In this document: positions 26,283-34,075 of the stretch, one piece after another
Layout: each line of letters begins with the position of its first letter
Position numbering within the stretch: the first letter of the stretch is position 1
Assembly: GCF_001877785.1 (NCBI RefSeq)
Contig: NZ_MINN01000161.1
Span: forward strand, 62,001 to 126,000
Reading direction: 5' to 3'
Source: Rossellomorea aquimaris
Lineage (GTDB): Bacteria; Bacillota; Bacilli; Bacillales; Bacillaceae_B
Length of the DNA: 64,000 bases
Notes under the pieces: generated by a model
What the model was told of the DNA's origin: nothing
The model's database searches: none
The model's input: the letters and a program-made list of their open reading frames with translations, nothing else
Translations under genes and position numbers: made by a program

Positions 26283-26501
26283 TTATTTCCGCAAATCAAA
26301 CAATCCCGGCACGTCTTCGAGTGAATAGGTGCGCACATAGCCGATCACCTTGATCCTGAGTTCCTGTTCGAGGTCTTCCCGGTTCTCCTGATGCGTCAGG
26401 CGCAGCGACTTCTTGATTTTCGGCTCGAAGCTCTGCACCACATTCACTTCGTAAAGACTGTCATCCTGCGCTTCTTTTACCATGTCATAAAGTGCGTTCA
26501 T
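26283..26501 (-). CDS. RsoA-like co-sigma factor (region 2-type small protein)
   Basis: The 72-residue protein contains a sigma region 2-like helix pair (VNVVQSFEPKIKKSLRLTHQENREDLEQELRIKVIGYVRTY). B. subtilis RsoA (YvrHa) is a similarly small partner that supplies -10 contacts to SigO, which itself supplies the -35 contacts. The start ATG lies one base after the TGA of the sigma gene (TGAAATG), so translation is coupled. The assignment rests on size, helix pattern and gene order. Confidence 0.7.
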   Translation of the reverse strand: MNALYDMVKEAQDDSLYEVNVVQSFEPKIKKSLRLTHQENREDLEQELRIKVIGYVRTYSLEDVPGLFDLRK

Positions 26502-26502
26502 T

Positions 26503-27072
26503 TCAGTTCTCCTTCCGTAATTCTTCTTTTAATTTTGCCAAGGCTTTTTTATGGGATTTCGAAACAGCCTGCTGTGATACTTTCAGGATGTCAGCGATTT
26601 CGGTATCGCTCAGCTCCCTGACATAAGCCAGGTCAAGGATCTCCTTCTGCCGGTCTGTGAGTTTTCTATATGCATGGAGGAGGCTGTCATCAGTGATGGA
26701 TTCTTCCAGGCTTTGTTCGGGTAAAGGGATCGGGTCACCGTGTCCCGGTATCATGTCCTTGAACGTACCGTCCTCATCTCCGCCGAGCGGCTGATCGAGT
26801 GTCAAGAGCTGCCTGCCGCGGTGAAGGCGGATTTTTTTATCAAAATTGACACTATGAAAATATAAGGATGAACTGACATAGGAAGTGAATCTGATTCCGA
26901 AATAATGGGCCTTGAATGCTTCATTCAGGCAATCCTCCGACGATGCACTCGGCGACGTCAAAAATTCTTTCAAAAGTTCCTGGTGTTCGGGCCTGGTCAT
27001 AAACGATTCAACTGCTTTATTTCCCCTCAAATCCGGGTAGATACGGTAAAATCTCTCTTTCAATGAGTCCAT
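26503..27072 (-). CDS. SigO (YvrI)-like RNA polymerase sigma factor
   Basis: The 189 aa match SigO (about 191 aa). The C-terminal half has a clear sigma region 4 helix-turn-helix: LTDRQKEILDLAYVRELSDTEIADILKVSQQAVSKSHKKALAKLKEEL. The N-terminal half lacks a recognisable -10-binding region 2, which the coupled RsoA-like gene would provide. PBSX Xpf-type phage sigma factors are an alternative relation. ATG 27072 is chosen because GGTGGTG lies 8 bases upstream. A LexA-type box is centred about 24 bases upstream. Confidence 0.8.
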   Translation of the reverse strand: MDSLKERFYRIYPDLRGNKAVESFMTRPEHQELLKEFLTSPSASSEDCLNEAFKAHYFGIRFTSYVSSSLYFHSVNFDKKIRLHRGRQLLTLDQPLGGDEDGTFKDMIPGHGDPIPLPEQSLEESITDDSLLHAYRKLTDRQKEILDLAYVRELSDTEIADILKVSQQAVSKSHKKALAKLKEELRKEN

Positions 27073-27088
27073 TTTTTTCACCACCATT

Positions 27089-27102
27089 AGAACGTATGTT
27101 CG
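27089..27102 (-). promoter_or_regulatory. LexA (SOS) box upstream of the SigO-like gene
   Basis: CGAACATACGTTCT on the minus strand matches 13 of 14 positions of the B. subtilis SOS box CGAACRNRYGTTYC. It ends 17 bases before the start codon, close enough to block initiation or early elongation. It was noticed nowhere else in this window. It makes the sigma factor, and through it the hydrolase cassette, a candidate SOS target. Confidence 0.7.
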
Positions 27103-27344
27103 GTTAAAAGTTTAAAAAAAAAGCGGCAGATCCTTCTCCTGCTTTTAGTATATAAAGAAACCTTCCTCAAAAAAATGACAACCTCATTGATTAATATCGT
27201 TCCAATGTACTATTCATTAAACCATAGAATGGATATTTTTGTGAAGGGCGGAAGGGACTAATTTTTGGGCGGGGAGGATGTAGATGGGAGTTCGGACGGT
27301 TGGATGTGCGGCCGGTTCAGAGGAGGTGGATTGGGACTAGCGGG

Positions 27345-27442
27345 CGATTTGATAATATATTATGATTTTTGATAATAAAGTGTCCGGTTTTGATAATATA
27401 ATCGGATTTTTGATAATAAAACCTTTGTTTTTGATAATAAAC
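27345..27442. repeat. Phased motif array R3, word TTTTTGATAATA, spacing 20-21-20-21 bp
   Basis: Five copies of TTTGATAATA have their G at 27351, 27371, 27392, 27412 and 27433. The spacing series is identical to R2, 23 kb away, and both open with GCGATTTGATAATATAT, but the inter-word bases differ. It lies between the SDR terminator and the sigma operon. Confidence 0.8.
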
Positions 27443-27521
27443 GTAGAACCGGCGCTGATTTGACCGCCGAAATCGCCGTAATTGCTGCCTCACCGAACAT
27501 AAAAGCCCGTCATTTCATCAA

Positions 27522-27560
27522 AAATGTGGCCGCTGCTCTTGAAAACAACGGCCACAATTC
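27522..27560 (-). terminator. Intrinsic terminator of the SDR gene
   Basis: On the minus strand TGTGGCCGTTG...CAGCGGCCACA is followed by TTTTTGATG. Confidence 0.8.
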
Positions 27561-27567
27561 AAAAAAA

Positions 27568-28359
27568 TCACCTCATCACACTGCCGCCAGAGATCTTGAC
27601 GGACTCCCCGACGATGTTTTCGGAAGCATCACTCAATAGATATACAATCGTGTTCGCTACTTCTTCAGGAGAAGTCAGCCTTCCGGACGGGATGCTTTCT
27701 TTTGCCAGATCGAGCTGTTCCTCGTAGCTGCGTCCGTTCCGTTCGCCTTTTGATTTGATGGCGTTCCGGCCCATTTCGGTGTCCACATATCCCGGGCATA
27801 CCGCATTGACGCGTACGCCGTGTTCGATCGCTTCTAAGGCGAACGCCTGCGTGAAGCCGACAACCGCAAATTTGGATGCGCTGTACGCCGAGTTGCCGTG
27901 CGTTCCCCGGAGGCCTGAGAGGGAGGCGATGTTGACGATCGCTCCTTTTTCCTTGTCTTTCATGCCTTTATAAACGAGCTGCGTGAGTTCGACCAGTGAA
28001 AAATAATTGAGTTCCATGATGCCACGGAGATCCTCTTCGGTTAAGTTTTCGACGATGTCACCGCCGCCGATCCCTGCTGAATTGAGGAGGCCGGTGATCG
28101 GGCCGAATTCGTTCGCAGCGGACTCGACCAGCTGATCGCGTGCCTGGGGCTTGGACAGATCTGCCCTCACCGCGAATACATTGTCGTCCCCGCACTCCTG
28201 CTTCAGCTCACTCAATTTCCCTTCATTCCGTCCGGTGATCGTCACGCGGGCACCGGCAGCGACGGCTGCTTTTGCAGCGGCATAGCCAATCCCGCCGGTC
28301 GCCCCGGTGATTAAAATATGCTGTCCTTCCAGCGTTTTATCATGAAATGGAAAGTTCAT
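27568..28359 (-). CDS. SDR family oxidoreductase (FabG-like)
   Basis: The 263-residue classical SDR has ILITGATGGIGYAAAKAA at 15-32, NSAGIGGG, SLSGLRGTHGNSAYSASKFAVVGFTQA with catalytic Y-x-x-x-K, and VCPGYVDTEM. It is a cytosolic NAD(P)-dependent reductase or dehydrogenase, possibly of a 3-oxoacyl or related substrate. ATG 28359 follows AAGGAGG. It stands on its own, about 100 bp downstream of the TetR gene. Confidence 0.87.
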   Translation of the reverse strand: MNFPFHDKTLEGQHILITGATGGIGYAAAKAAVAAGARVTITGRNEGKLSELKQECGDDNVFAVRADLSKPQARDQLVESAANEFGPITGLLNSAGIGGGDIVENLTEEDLRGIMELNYFSLVELTQLVYKGMKDKEKGAIVNIASLSGLRGTHGNSAYSASKFAVVGFTQAFALEAIEHGVRVNAVCPGYVDTEMGRNAIKSKGERNGRSYEEQLDLAKESIPSGRLTSPEEVANTIVYLLSDASENIVGESVKISGGSVMR

Positions 28360-28459
28360 CAGAATTCCTCCTTTAACTATGTAATGTATGTTACCCGTGA
28401 AACCCCGGCGTAAAACGGCATAAAAAAAGAGCCGCGGACACAGCCGGAGCTCATGCATA

Positions 28460-29107
28460 TTATTCTTTTCCCACACCGTTCAGGATCATCTGGACCGTCA
28501 TTTCGATCTCCTTCTCGTCATTCCAGTCTTCCTCAGGCAGGAACACATAGCGGACGAGCAGCAGGCCGAAGATGCTGGTCGCGGAGAAGCGCACCACAGC
28601 AGGTGACGGAAGGTCTATGATCTGGCCTTTCTCTTTGTAGTGATCGACAAGGGCGGTGAACTTTTCAAAGATCTTGCGGGCGATATGCTCCTTGAACTGT
28701 TCCTTCAGTTCTGGATGGAACGGGATCTCCTGGATCAGGATTTTAAAGACGGTCATATTATCCTTCAGAAACTCCTGACGGTTCAGGATCATCGCCTTCA
28801 GGAAATCTTCATAGCGCTCGTATTTGGCGTCCAAAACTTTGTTGATATCGCGGATCACGAACGGCGCGATCAGTTTGGCCATGGTCGGTGATACGATCGA
28901 CAGAAGCAGATCCTTCTTCGTTTTATAATGACGGAAAATCGTTCCTTCGGCCACGCCTGCCTTCTTGGCGATCTGGCTCGTCGAAGTGGAGGCATAGCCT
29001 TTTTCCGCAAACATCTCGATCGCAGCTTCCACAATCTTCTGCTGCTTCTCCGTGAACGGTTCAACTTGTTCAAATAATTGCTTGAAAATATCTTTTTCCT
29101 CAGCCAT
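28460..29107 (-). CDS. TetR family transcriptional regulator of the ABC exporter operon
   Basis: The 215 aa have an N-terminal TetR helix-turn-helix (KQQKIVEAAIEMFAEKGYASTSTSQIAKKAGVAEGTIFRHYKTKKDLLLS, about 18-68) and a C-terminal ligand domain (IFGLLLVRYVFLPEEDW). It is the third gene of the operon ATPase-permease-regulator, 29 bp after the permease. Two 17-18 bp palindromes flank the operon promoter and are the likely operators, so it should repress its own operon until a ligand, perhaps the exported compound, is bound. Confidence 0.88.
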   Translation of the reverse strand: MAEEKDIFKQLFEQVEPFTEKQQKIVEAAIEMFAEKGYASTSTSQIAKKAGVAEGTIFRHYKTKKDLLLSIVSPTMAKLIAPFVIRDINKVLDAKYERYEDFLKAMILNRQEFLKDNMTVFKILIQEIPFHPELKEQFKEHIARKIFEKFTALVDHYKEKGQIIDLPSPAVVRFSATSIFGLLLVRYVFLPEEDWNDEKEIEMTVQMILNGVGKE

Positions 29108-29136
29108 GCGTAAACCCCTAACGTAGTCGTAGTACC

Positions 29137-30153
29137 TTATATTTTACGGTATTTTTTCAGCGCTGCAACATTGAGGATCATGAACAGCAGTGAAAACCCG
29201 GCAAGGACCGAGAGATTGAACAGCAGATCGCCGAAGCCGAACCCGCGGATCATCACATCCCGGAGCGCGCCGGCTGCATAATAAAGCGGCGTCAACGGCC
29301 CCACCCAGCTGAGCCACTCCGAAATCGTATCAAGGTTGAACAGTCCGGAAAAGAAGAGCTGCGGAACCACGACGATCGGGATGAACTGCATCATCTGGAG
29401 CTCATTTTTCGCAAACGCAGACAGCAGGATCCCAAGCGTCAATGCGGTGAACGAAAGCAGTACGATCACGATCAGTACGTTAAAAAAGCTGCCTGCCATC
29501 ATCATATCGAGAACATAGATGGAAAACCAGGATATCAGTGCCGCCTGCAGCAACGTCACAATCCCGAAACCGATCACGTAGCTCAAGACCATCTCCCAAA
29601 TCTTGATCGGCGAAGCCAGCAATCTCTCGAGAGTCCCTGTCGTCCTCTCTCGTAAAAATGAGACCCCGCTCACCAGAAAGACGAAGAAAAATACGAAGAA
29701 TCCAAGCAGCACGGGCCCGAATGAATCAAACATCCCCATGTCTTCATTCCCATATAAAAAGGTTACCCGATCTGAGAGATTCATAGATTGGGAAGGGAAG
29801 AGGGTCTGGGCCTTCTTCAACACGGCACCGTTGACAGACGGATCGCTTCCTTCGACGGTGATCTTCGGTTCAGCAGAATCGTCAAACGTGACGTAACCGT
29901 CCAGGTCCCCGTCCTTCATCGCAGAGAGTGCCGCATCTTTATTTTCATAGCGCTTGAAATCACCGAGGTCAAGCTTTGCCTGGAGGGGCCGGGGTACATC
30001 GAACACGGCCACTTTCGGTTCATAATCCTCAGAGGAAAACACGAGCGAAAGCATCGTCAAAATTAAAAGCGGAGCGAGGAACATAAGCGCAAGCGTCCGT
30101 TTATCCCGGAAAAGCTGCCTGATGATACGAACGACAAAACCGCTAATTCTCAA
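29137..30153 (-). CDS. ABC-2 type exporter permease
   Basis: The 338 aa have one N-terminal membrane helix (about 17-40), a large extracytoplasmic domain (about 45-150) and five C-terminal helices with the ABC-2 signature FLRERTTGTLERLLASPIKIWEMVLSY. This is the YhgE/Pip-like or CcmB-like drug and lipid exporter architecture. TTG 30153, six bases after GGAGGTG, is preferred. It overlaps the ATPase gene by 11 bases. Confidence 0.85.
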   Translation of the reverse strand: MRISGFVVRIIRQLFRDKRTLALMFLAPLLILTMLSLVFSSEDYEPKVAVFDVPRPLQAKLDLGDFKRYENKDAALSAMKDGDLDGYVTFDDSAEPKITVEGSDPSVNGAVLKKAQTLFPSQSMNLSDRVTFLYGNEDMGMFDSFGPVLLGFFVFFFVFLVSGVSFLRERTTGTLERLLASPIKIWEMVLSYVIGFGIVTLLQAALISWFSIYVLDMMMAGSFFNVLIVIVLLSFTALTLGILLSAFAKNELQMMQFIPIVVVPQLFFSGLFNLDTISEWLSWVGPLTPLYYAAGALRDVMIRGFGFGDLLFNLSVLAGFSLLFMILNVAALKKYRKI

Positions 30154-30871
30154 GAGAAACACCTCCATTTTTCAAAAATACGTTTTCAATGGAATCCACA
30201 CCGTACGATGCTTTGATGGCCTGGGGTGTGTCGCTTGAAATGATCTCCCCATGCTGCAGGAGCCCCAGCCGGTCGCAGCGCTCCGCTTCATCCATGACGT
30301 GGGTTGTGATGATGATGGTCCGGCCGTCCTTTTTGAGTTTATGAAATCCATCCCATATCTCTTTTCTGAGCACCGGGTCAATCCCGACGGTCGGTTCATC
30401 AAGGAAAAGGACGTCCGGATCATGGAGAAGGGCGATGGCCAGCGAAAGTCTTCTTTTCATGCCCCCGGAAAACTGATGCACCGGCTTATCGAGGTGGGGG
30501 AGGAGGTCTACAAGCTCCATCACTTTCTCGATCTGCTGCTTCCGCTGCGCTTTTTTCTGACCGTAAAGCGAGGCGGTGAATTCGAGGTTCTCCCTGGCGG
30601 TCAGCTCCTCATAAAGGGCATCCGACTGTGCCATATAACCGATCGAAGGATATAAGGTTCTTGCTTTCAGCTCGCTTCCCTTAAAGGTGACAGTTCCTTC
30701 TGAAGGAAGCTCAAGGCCGATCATCATTTTGATCATCGTCGTCTTTCCTGAACCGGACGGACCGAGGAGGCCGTAGATTTCGCCGGGTTCGATATCGAGG
30801 GAAACATTTTTCAATACATGCTGTGTTTTAAATGATTTTGAAACATCGTTTAATCGAATGATTGGGTTCAT
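30143..30871 (-). CDS. ABC exporter ATP-binding protein
   Basis: The 242 aa have Walker A GPSGSGKTT (about 36-44), Q-loop YMAQSD, signature FSGGMKRRLSLA, Walker B DVLFLDEPTVGID and H-loop TTHVMDEAERC. This is the drug/daunorubicin-type ABC ATPase that pairs with the ABC-2 permease encoded next. It is the first gene of the TetR-controlled operon. Confidence 0.93.
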   Translation of the reverse strand: MNPIIRLNDVSKSFKTQHVLKNVSLDIEPGEIYGLLGPSGSGKTTMIKMMIGLELPSEGTVTFKGSELKARTLYPSIGYMAQSDALYEELTARENLEFTASLYGQKKAQRKQQIEKVMELVDLLPHLDKPVHQFSGGMKRRLSLAIALLHDPDVLFLDEPTVGIDPVLRKEIWDGFHKLKKDGRTIIITTHVMDEAERCDRLGLLQHGEIISSDTPQAIKASYGVDSIENVFLKNGGVSLEN

Positions 30872-30903
30872 GATTTCACACCTTTCGTGGGTGATGACTG
30901 GGT

Positions 30904-30921
30904 AGTGAGTGATTACTCACT
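30904..30921 (-). promoter_or_regulatory. TetR operator O1 (downstream site)
   Basis: AGTGAGTGATTACTCACT is an 18-bp dyad just downstream of the -10 box and covers the likely transcription start. Confidence 0.75.
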
Positions 30922-30925
30922 TTTT

Positions 30926-30954
30926 AATATAAAGGGTTTGGTTGGTTTTGTAAA
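30926..30954 (-). promoter_or_regulatory. SigA promoter of the ABC exporter/TetR operon
   Basis: On the minus strand TTTACA (-35, 30949-30954) and TATATT (-10, 30926-30931) are 17 bp apart. The promoter is bracketed by two copies of the same dyad. Confidence 0.75.
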
Positions 30955-30970
30955 GTGAGTAATCACTCAT
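30954..30970 (-). promoter_or_regulatory. TetR operator O2 (upstream site)
   Basis: AGTGAGTAATCACTCAT shares the core TGAGTRATYACTCA with O1. It lies 50 bp from O1 and touches the -35 box. Confidence 0.75.
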
Positions 30971-31021
30971 TATAGAGAACTTCTTTTTATACCTATGCTT
31001 AACTACTGGAAATCAAAATAA

Positions 31022-31060
31022 AAAAAGCATGAAACATTTATCGAATGTCCCATGCTTTGG
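31022..31060 (-). terminator. Intrinsic terminator of yojF-bshB2
   Basis: On the minus strand AAGCATGGGACATT-CGATA-AATGTTTCATGC is followed by TTTTTTTATT. Confidence 0.8.
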
Positions 31061-31088
31061 TGTATGCGTTCAGTTGTTCATTCAGACT

Positions 31089-31772
31089 TCAATCTACTTT
31101 ATCGTTATCCCACTGATAGCTCCAGAAGACTTCGGTGGTGACCCATTTCAGGGCTTCCGGGTCGTTTGTTTTCAGGCCTTTTTCGAGATCCTGCAGCATC
31201 CAGGCTGTCTGTGAGATGTGGGCTTTCAGCGTTTCGATCTTTTGGTCCCTTACCGGTTTAATGTCGTTGACGATATCCGGTTCGCCGAGTTCTTCGCGGC
31301 AGTCCTTGGAGAACGCCAGGCAGTGCAATTTCGGACGGGACTCCTTCGGAAGGCGGCGCACCGCACGTACGACCGCACGCGCTGTCGCTTCGTGATCGGG
31401 GTGGACCGAGTAGCCCGGGTAGAAGCTGATGATCAGCGACGGATTGAGTTCTTCTATGAGTTCCGTCACCATGTTGGCGAGCTTCTCATCGTTCTCGAAT
31501 TCGAGCGTCTTATCGCGGTAGCCCATCATGCGAAGGTCTTTGATGCCCATCGCTTCGGCTGCTTTTTTGAGTTCTTTTTTCCGGATGAGCGGCAGTGATT
31601 CACGGGTCGCGAACGGGGGATTCCCTAAATTGCGCCCCATCTCGCCGAGTGTGAGGCATGCATACGTCACAGGCGTGCCGCTGTTTATATGGGTTGAAAT
31701 CGTTCCGGATACGCCGAATGCTTCATCATCCGGGTGCGGAAAGATGACCAGGACTCTTTTCTCTTTTTCCAT
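31089..31772 (-). CDS. bshB2: Bacillithiol biosynthesis deacetylase BshB2
   Basis: The 227-residue LmbE-type zinc deacetylase removes the acetyl group from GlcNAc-malate in bacillithiol synthesis. Key motifs are FPHPDDEAFG at 11-20 (zinc H13 and D16) and GYSVHPDHEATARAVVRA with the third ligand histidine. B. subtilis encodes BshB2 (YojG) next to YojF, as here. ATG 31772 follows AAAGGAGAG. It lies 16 bp downstream of yojF. Confidence 0.9.
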   Translation of the reverse strand: MEKEKRVLVIFPHPDDEAFGVSGTISTHINSGTPVTYACLTLGEMGRNLGNPPFATRESLPLIRKKELKKAAEAMGIKDLRMMGYRDKTLEFENDEKLANMVTELIEELNPSLIISFYPGYSVHPDHEATARAVVRAVRRLPKESRPKLHCLAFSKDCREELGEPDIVNDIKPVRDQKIETLKAHISQTAWMLQDLEKGLKTNDPEALKWVTTEVFWSYQWDNDKVD

Positions 31773-31788
31773 TTTGGACTCTCCTTTC

Positions 31789-32136
31789 TTAATTAAACGG
31801 AGTCGGGCTGATTTCAAGTGCAACGGCAAGTTTTCCGTCTGCACCGTGACCGGCCATGAGCAGGCGGCCGTGCTCATCCATTTCGTAGTGGGTGAGGCCT
31901 TCTGCATAAATCCAGCCGAGCTCGATCTTCAGGCCGACGCGGAAAGGTCCGTCCCCGATGATTTTCCCGTGTTCGTAATTAACTTTAGCATTGCGGATAT
32001 ACGCGCCCGCATTGAAAAAGCCTTCGTTGAAATGAGCGGCGTACGCCCCGTTCGTCGTTTCCAAATGTATGTAGACATCCTGACGGGCGAATTGATTGAT
32101 CAATCCCTGCGCGTCATCGATCTTGATCGGTTCCAT
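31789..32136 (-). CDS. yojF: YojF family (DUF1806) protein
   Basis: The 115-residue cytosolic beta-rich protein has the YojF pattern (QDVYIHLETTNGAYAAHFNEGFFNAGAYIRNAKV ... GPFRVGLKIELGWIYAEGLTHYE). Its function is unknown, but it is consistently paired with bshB2, which suggests an accessory role in bacillithiol metabolism. The start follows AAGGAGGAAATGGA. Confidence 0.88.
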   Translation of the reverse strand: MEPIKIDDAQGLINQFARQDVYIHLETTNGAYAAHFNEGFFNAGAYIRNAKVNYEHGKIIGDGPFRVGLKIELGWIYAEGLTHYEMDEHGRLLMAGHGADGKLAVALEISPTPFN

Positions 32137-32460
32137 TCCATTTCCTCCTTAGGTACAGAAAAGACTATTACGTATTATGTTCCATTTTACTAAAGTTTTT
32201 CGGTGAATGCGAAAAGTCTGTTTAGGAGGCTGCCACGTTTTCAGATGGGGAGATGGGGGAAGTTCCTGAGACGGCTTGGGCGGTTGGAGAAGCTGGGATG
32301 AAAGGATGTAAAGTCATTTTTTAAAAGGGTTTTGACAAATTTTCTTTTCTTTTACCGAGCTGTACCTTTTTGCTTAAGAGAATGCCTTTTTAATACTATT
32401 CCTACACTGAGCAGGCTGTGAAAACTCCCCTCAAAGCCTGGAATATTAATATAGTAATAT

Positions 32461-32527
32461 TAATTGCGCCACTTTCTTGATAATTGCGCCGAATTCCAAT
32501 TAATTGCGCCACTTGTCGAAAAATTGC
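32461..32527. repeat. Phased motif array R4, word TAATTGCGCC, 20-bp period
   Basis: TAATTGCGCC occurs at 32461, 32481 and 32501, exactly 20 bp apart, with a degenerate AAATTGCTAT at 32521. It lies between yojF and the pdxK terminator. The remaining about 300 bp of this gap show nothing else clear. Confidence 0.65.
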
Positions 32528-32560
32528 TATCCCCAACAGGTCCCAGCCCCGCACATACAA

Positions 32561-32604
32561 AAAAGGAGCCAGGAACAAATCATCCGATCTGTGCCTGGCA
32601 CCCA
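32561..32604 (-). terminator. pdxK terminator built from two 13-bp palindromes
   Basis: On the plus strand GGAGCCAGGAACA (32565) and TGTGCCTGGCACC (32590) start 25 bp apart. On the minus strand they pair as a near-perfect 13-bp stem with a 12-base loop, followed by TTTTTTG. The same 13+12 geometry forms array R5. Confidence 0.8.
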
Positions 32605-32622
32605 TACCCTCAAAGCAAACGA

Positions 32623-33432
32623 TTATTTTTCAAAACGATTATAAGCACCGTGCATCACAGGGCCTACATATTCGTTCAATTTAAAACCGTGTTTGATTGC
32701 CGCGGTTACGAATTTCTTCGCGTTTTGGACGGCTTCCTTCACATCCTGGCCGTTTGCAAGGTTGGATGTGATTGCCGCTGCAAACGTGCAGCCGGCGCCG
32801 TGGTTATAGGATGTTTCCACTTTTTCCTCTTCCAGCAGCGTGAACTCGCTACCGTCATAGAACAGGTCGAGTGCCTTGTCGTGTTCGAGCTGCTTGCCGC
32901 CTTTGATGATGACGTTCTTCGCGCCGAGGTCATGGATTTTCTTGGCGGCTTCCTTCATGCCGTCTATCGTTTTAATCGGGCCGGTCTGTGCAAGCTGGCC
33001 TGCTTCGAACAGATTCGGCGTTACGACGGTCGCGCGCTGAAGGAGGTGCTCCCTCATGGCGTCGGTCGTTTCGGGGTTCAGTACTTCGTCTTCCCCTTTG
33101 CACACCATGACAGGGTCGATCACCACTTTATCCAAGCCGAATTGGTCGATTTTCTTTGCTGCAAGCTCGATGATTTCAACCGTTCCGAGCATGCCTGTCT
33201 TCATCGCGTCGATCCCGACGGAAAGGACTGTTTCCAACTGTGCTTCCAGGGTGTCGATCGAAAGCGGGTGGACATTATGGTGCCAGTGGTTGTTCGGGTC
33301 CATCGTGACGACCGTGGTCAGGGCGGTCATTCCGTACACGCCGTGTTCCTGGAATGTTTTCAGGTCCGCCTGGATGCCGGCGCCGCCGCTCGTATCGGAT
33401 CCTGCGATTGTAAGGGTCTTTTTCAAAGTCAT
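32623..33432 (-). CDS. pdxK: Pyridoxine/hydroxymethylpyrimidine kinase (PdxK, ThiD family)
   Basis: The 269-residue ribokinase-fold enzyme phosphorylates pyridoxal or pyridoxine (and in the ThiD branch HMP). It has LTIAGSDTSGGAGIQADLKTF at 8-28, TPNLFEAGQL, and the anion-hole HGAGCTFAAAI (about 208-218). The specific wording YGMTALTTVVTMDPNN and the C-terminal YVGPVMHGA follow B. subtilis PdxK (YwdB), and ung lies nearby in the same order, so PdxK is preferred over ThiD. The start follows AGGAGG. Confidence 0.88.
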   Translation of the reverse strand: MTLKKTLTIAGSDTSGGAGIQADLKTFQEHGVYGMTALTTVVTMDPNNHWHHNVHPLSIDTLEAQLETVLSVGIDAMKTGMLGTVEIIELAAKKIDQFGLDKVVIDPVMVCKGEDEVLNPETTDAMREHLLQRATVVTPNLFEAGQLAQTGPIKTIDGMKEAAKKIHDLGAKNVIIKGGKQLEHDKALDLFYDGSEFTLLEEEKVETSYNHGAGCTFAAAITSNLANGQDVKEAVQNAKKFVTAAIKHGFKLNEYVGPVMHGAYNRFEK

Positions 33433-33525
33433 GGATGATTACCTCCTATTGTCGTGTCCATTTTTTGTCTGAATAAAGGATATAATACTGCCGGTGGAAT
33501 TACAAATGTTCAATCTTTTGACGCA

Positions 33526-33563
33526 TGAAAAAAGCCCGTCCGGTATCGCGGGACGGGCTTTCA
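33526..33563 (-). terminator. Intrinsic terminator of the YflT-like gene
   Basis: AAAGCCCGTCC-CGCGATACC-GGACGGGCTTT is followed by TTTCATG on the minus strand. Confidence 0.85.
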
Positions 33564-33569
33564 GTCACA

Positions 33570-33920
33570 TCAGAAAGGATTGGCGTTGTTCGCTCTCGCT
33601 TCTTTTGAAGCGACGATGACGAGCTTGCCTTTGTCGAGCTCTTCTTCGTAAGTGTCTGCTTCGGTCTGGTTCATGCCGACGGCTTTCATTTTCGTGCGAA
33701 GTTCATCACCGCGGCTTTTGAACAAATTCCCCATGCTTTCGATCATGCCCTGTTCTTTCACGCCGATCGATTCGGTGCCTGTGCCTTCGGTAATGTGCTC
33801 TGAACGTTTTTTGTCATGTGCGAAGACATAAATGTCATCTTTCGTGAAACCTTCCATTGCCAGTGATTCGATTTTCGTTTTTGCTCCGACTACGTTTTCA
33901 ACGACTTCAACTTTATACAT
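33570..33920 (-). CDS. YflT-like general stress protein
   Basis: The 116-residue protein has the heat-induced stress protein YflT domain: YKVEVVENVVGAKTKIESLAMEGFTKDDIYVFAHDKKRSEHI near the N-terminus and a helical C-terminus ending in KLVIVASKEA. In B. subtilis this family (YflT/GSP17M) belongs to the SigB general stress regulon; no SigB promoter was identified here. ATG 33920 follows AGGAGG by 9 bases. It is a single-gene unit. Confidence 0.85.
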   Translation of the reverse strand: MYKVEVVENVVGAKTKIESLAMEGFTKDDIYVFAHDKKRSEHITEGTGTESIGVKEQGMIESMGNLFKSRGDELRTKMKAVGMNQTEADTYEEELDKGKLVIVASKEARANNANPF

Positions 33921-34075
33921 ATTTCTCAACCTCCTGAATTTTTTTTAGCTTGGTACTGCTTTTCCCGCTGTAGTCAAATTAAAACTTCCATAATCTAGCA
34001 TTAAGATTTGAAAGAATAATTGTTTCCAAGATTCGACATATTTTCATATAATAGAGATAGAGGAAGGTGAAGGGC

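Noticed and set aside
32464-33438. A 324-codon plus-strand frame opposite pdxK
   Set aside because: It is a shadow of pdxK in a GC-biased antisense frame; its translation is Cys/Phe/Asp-rich without any recognisable domain.
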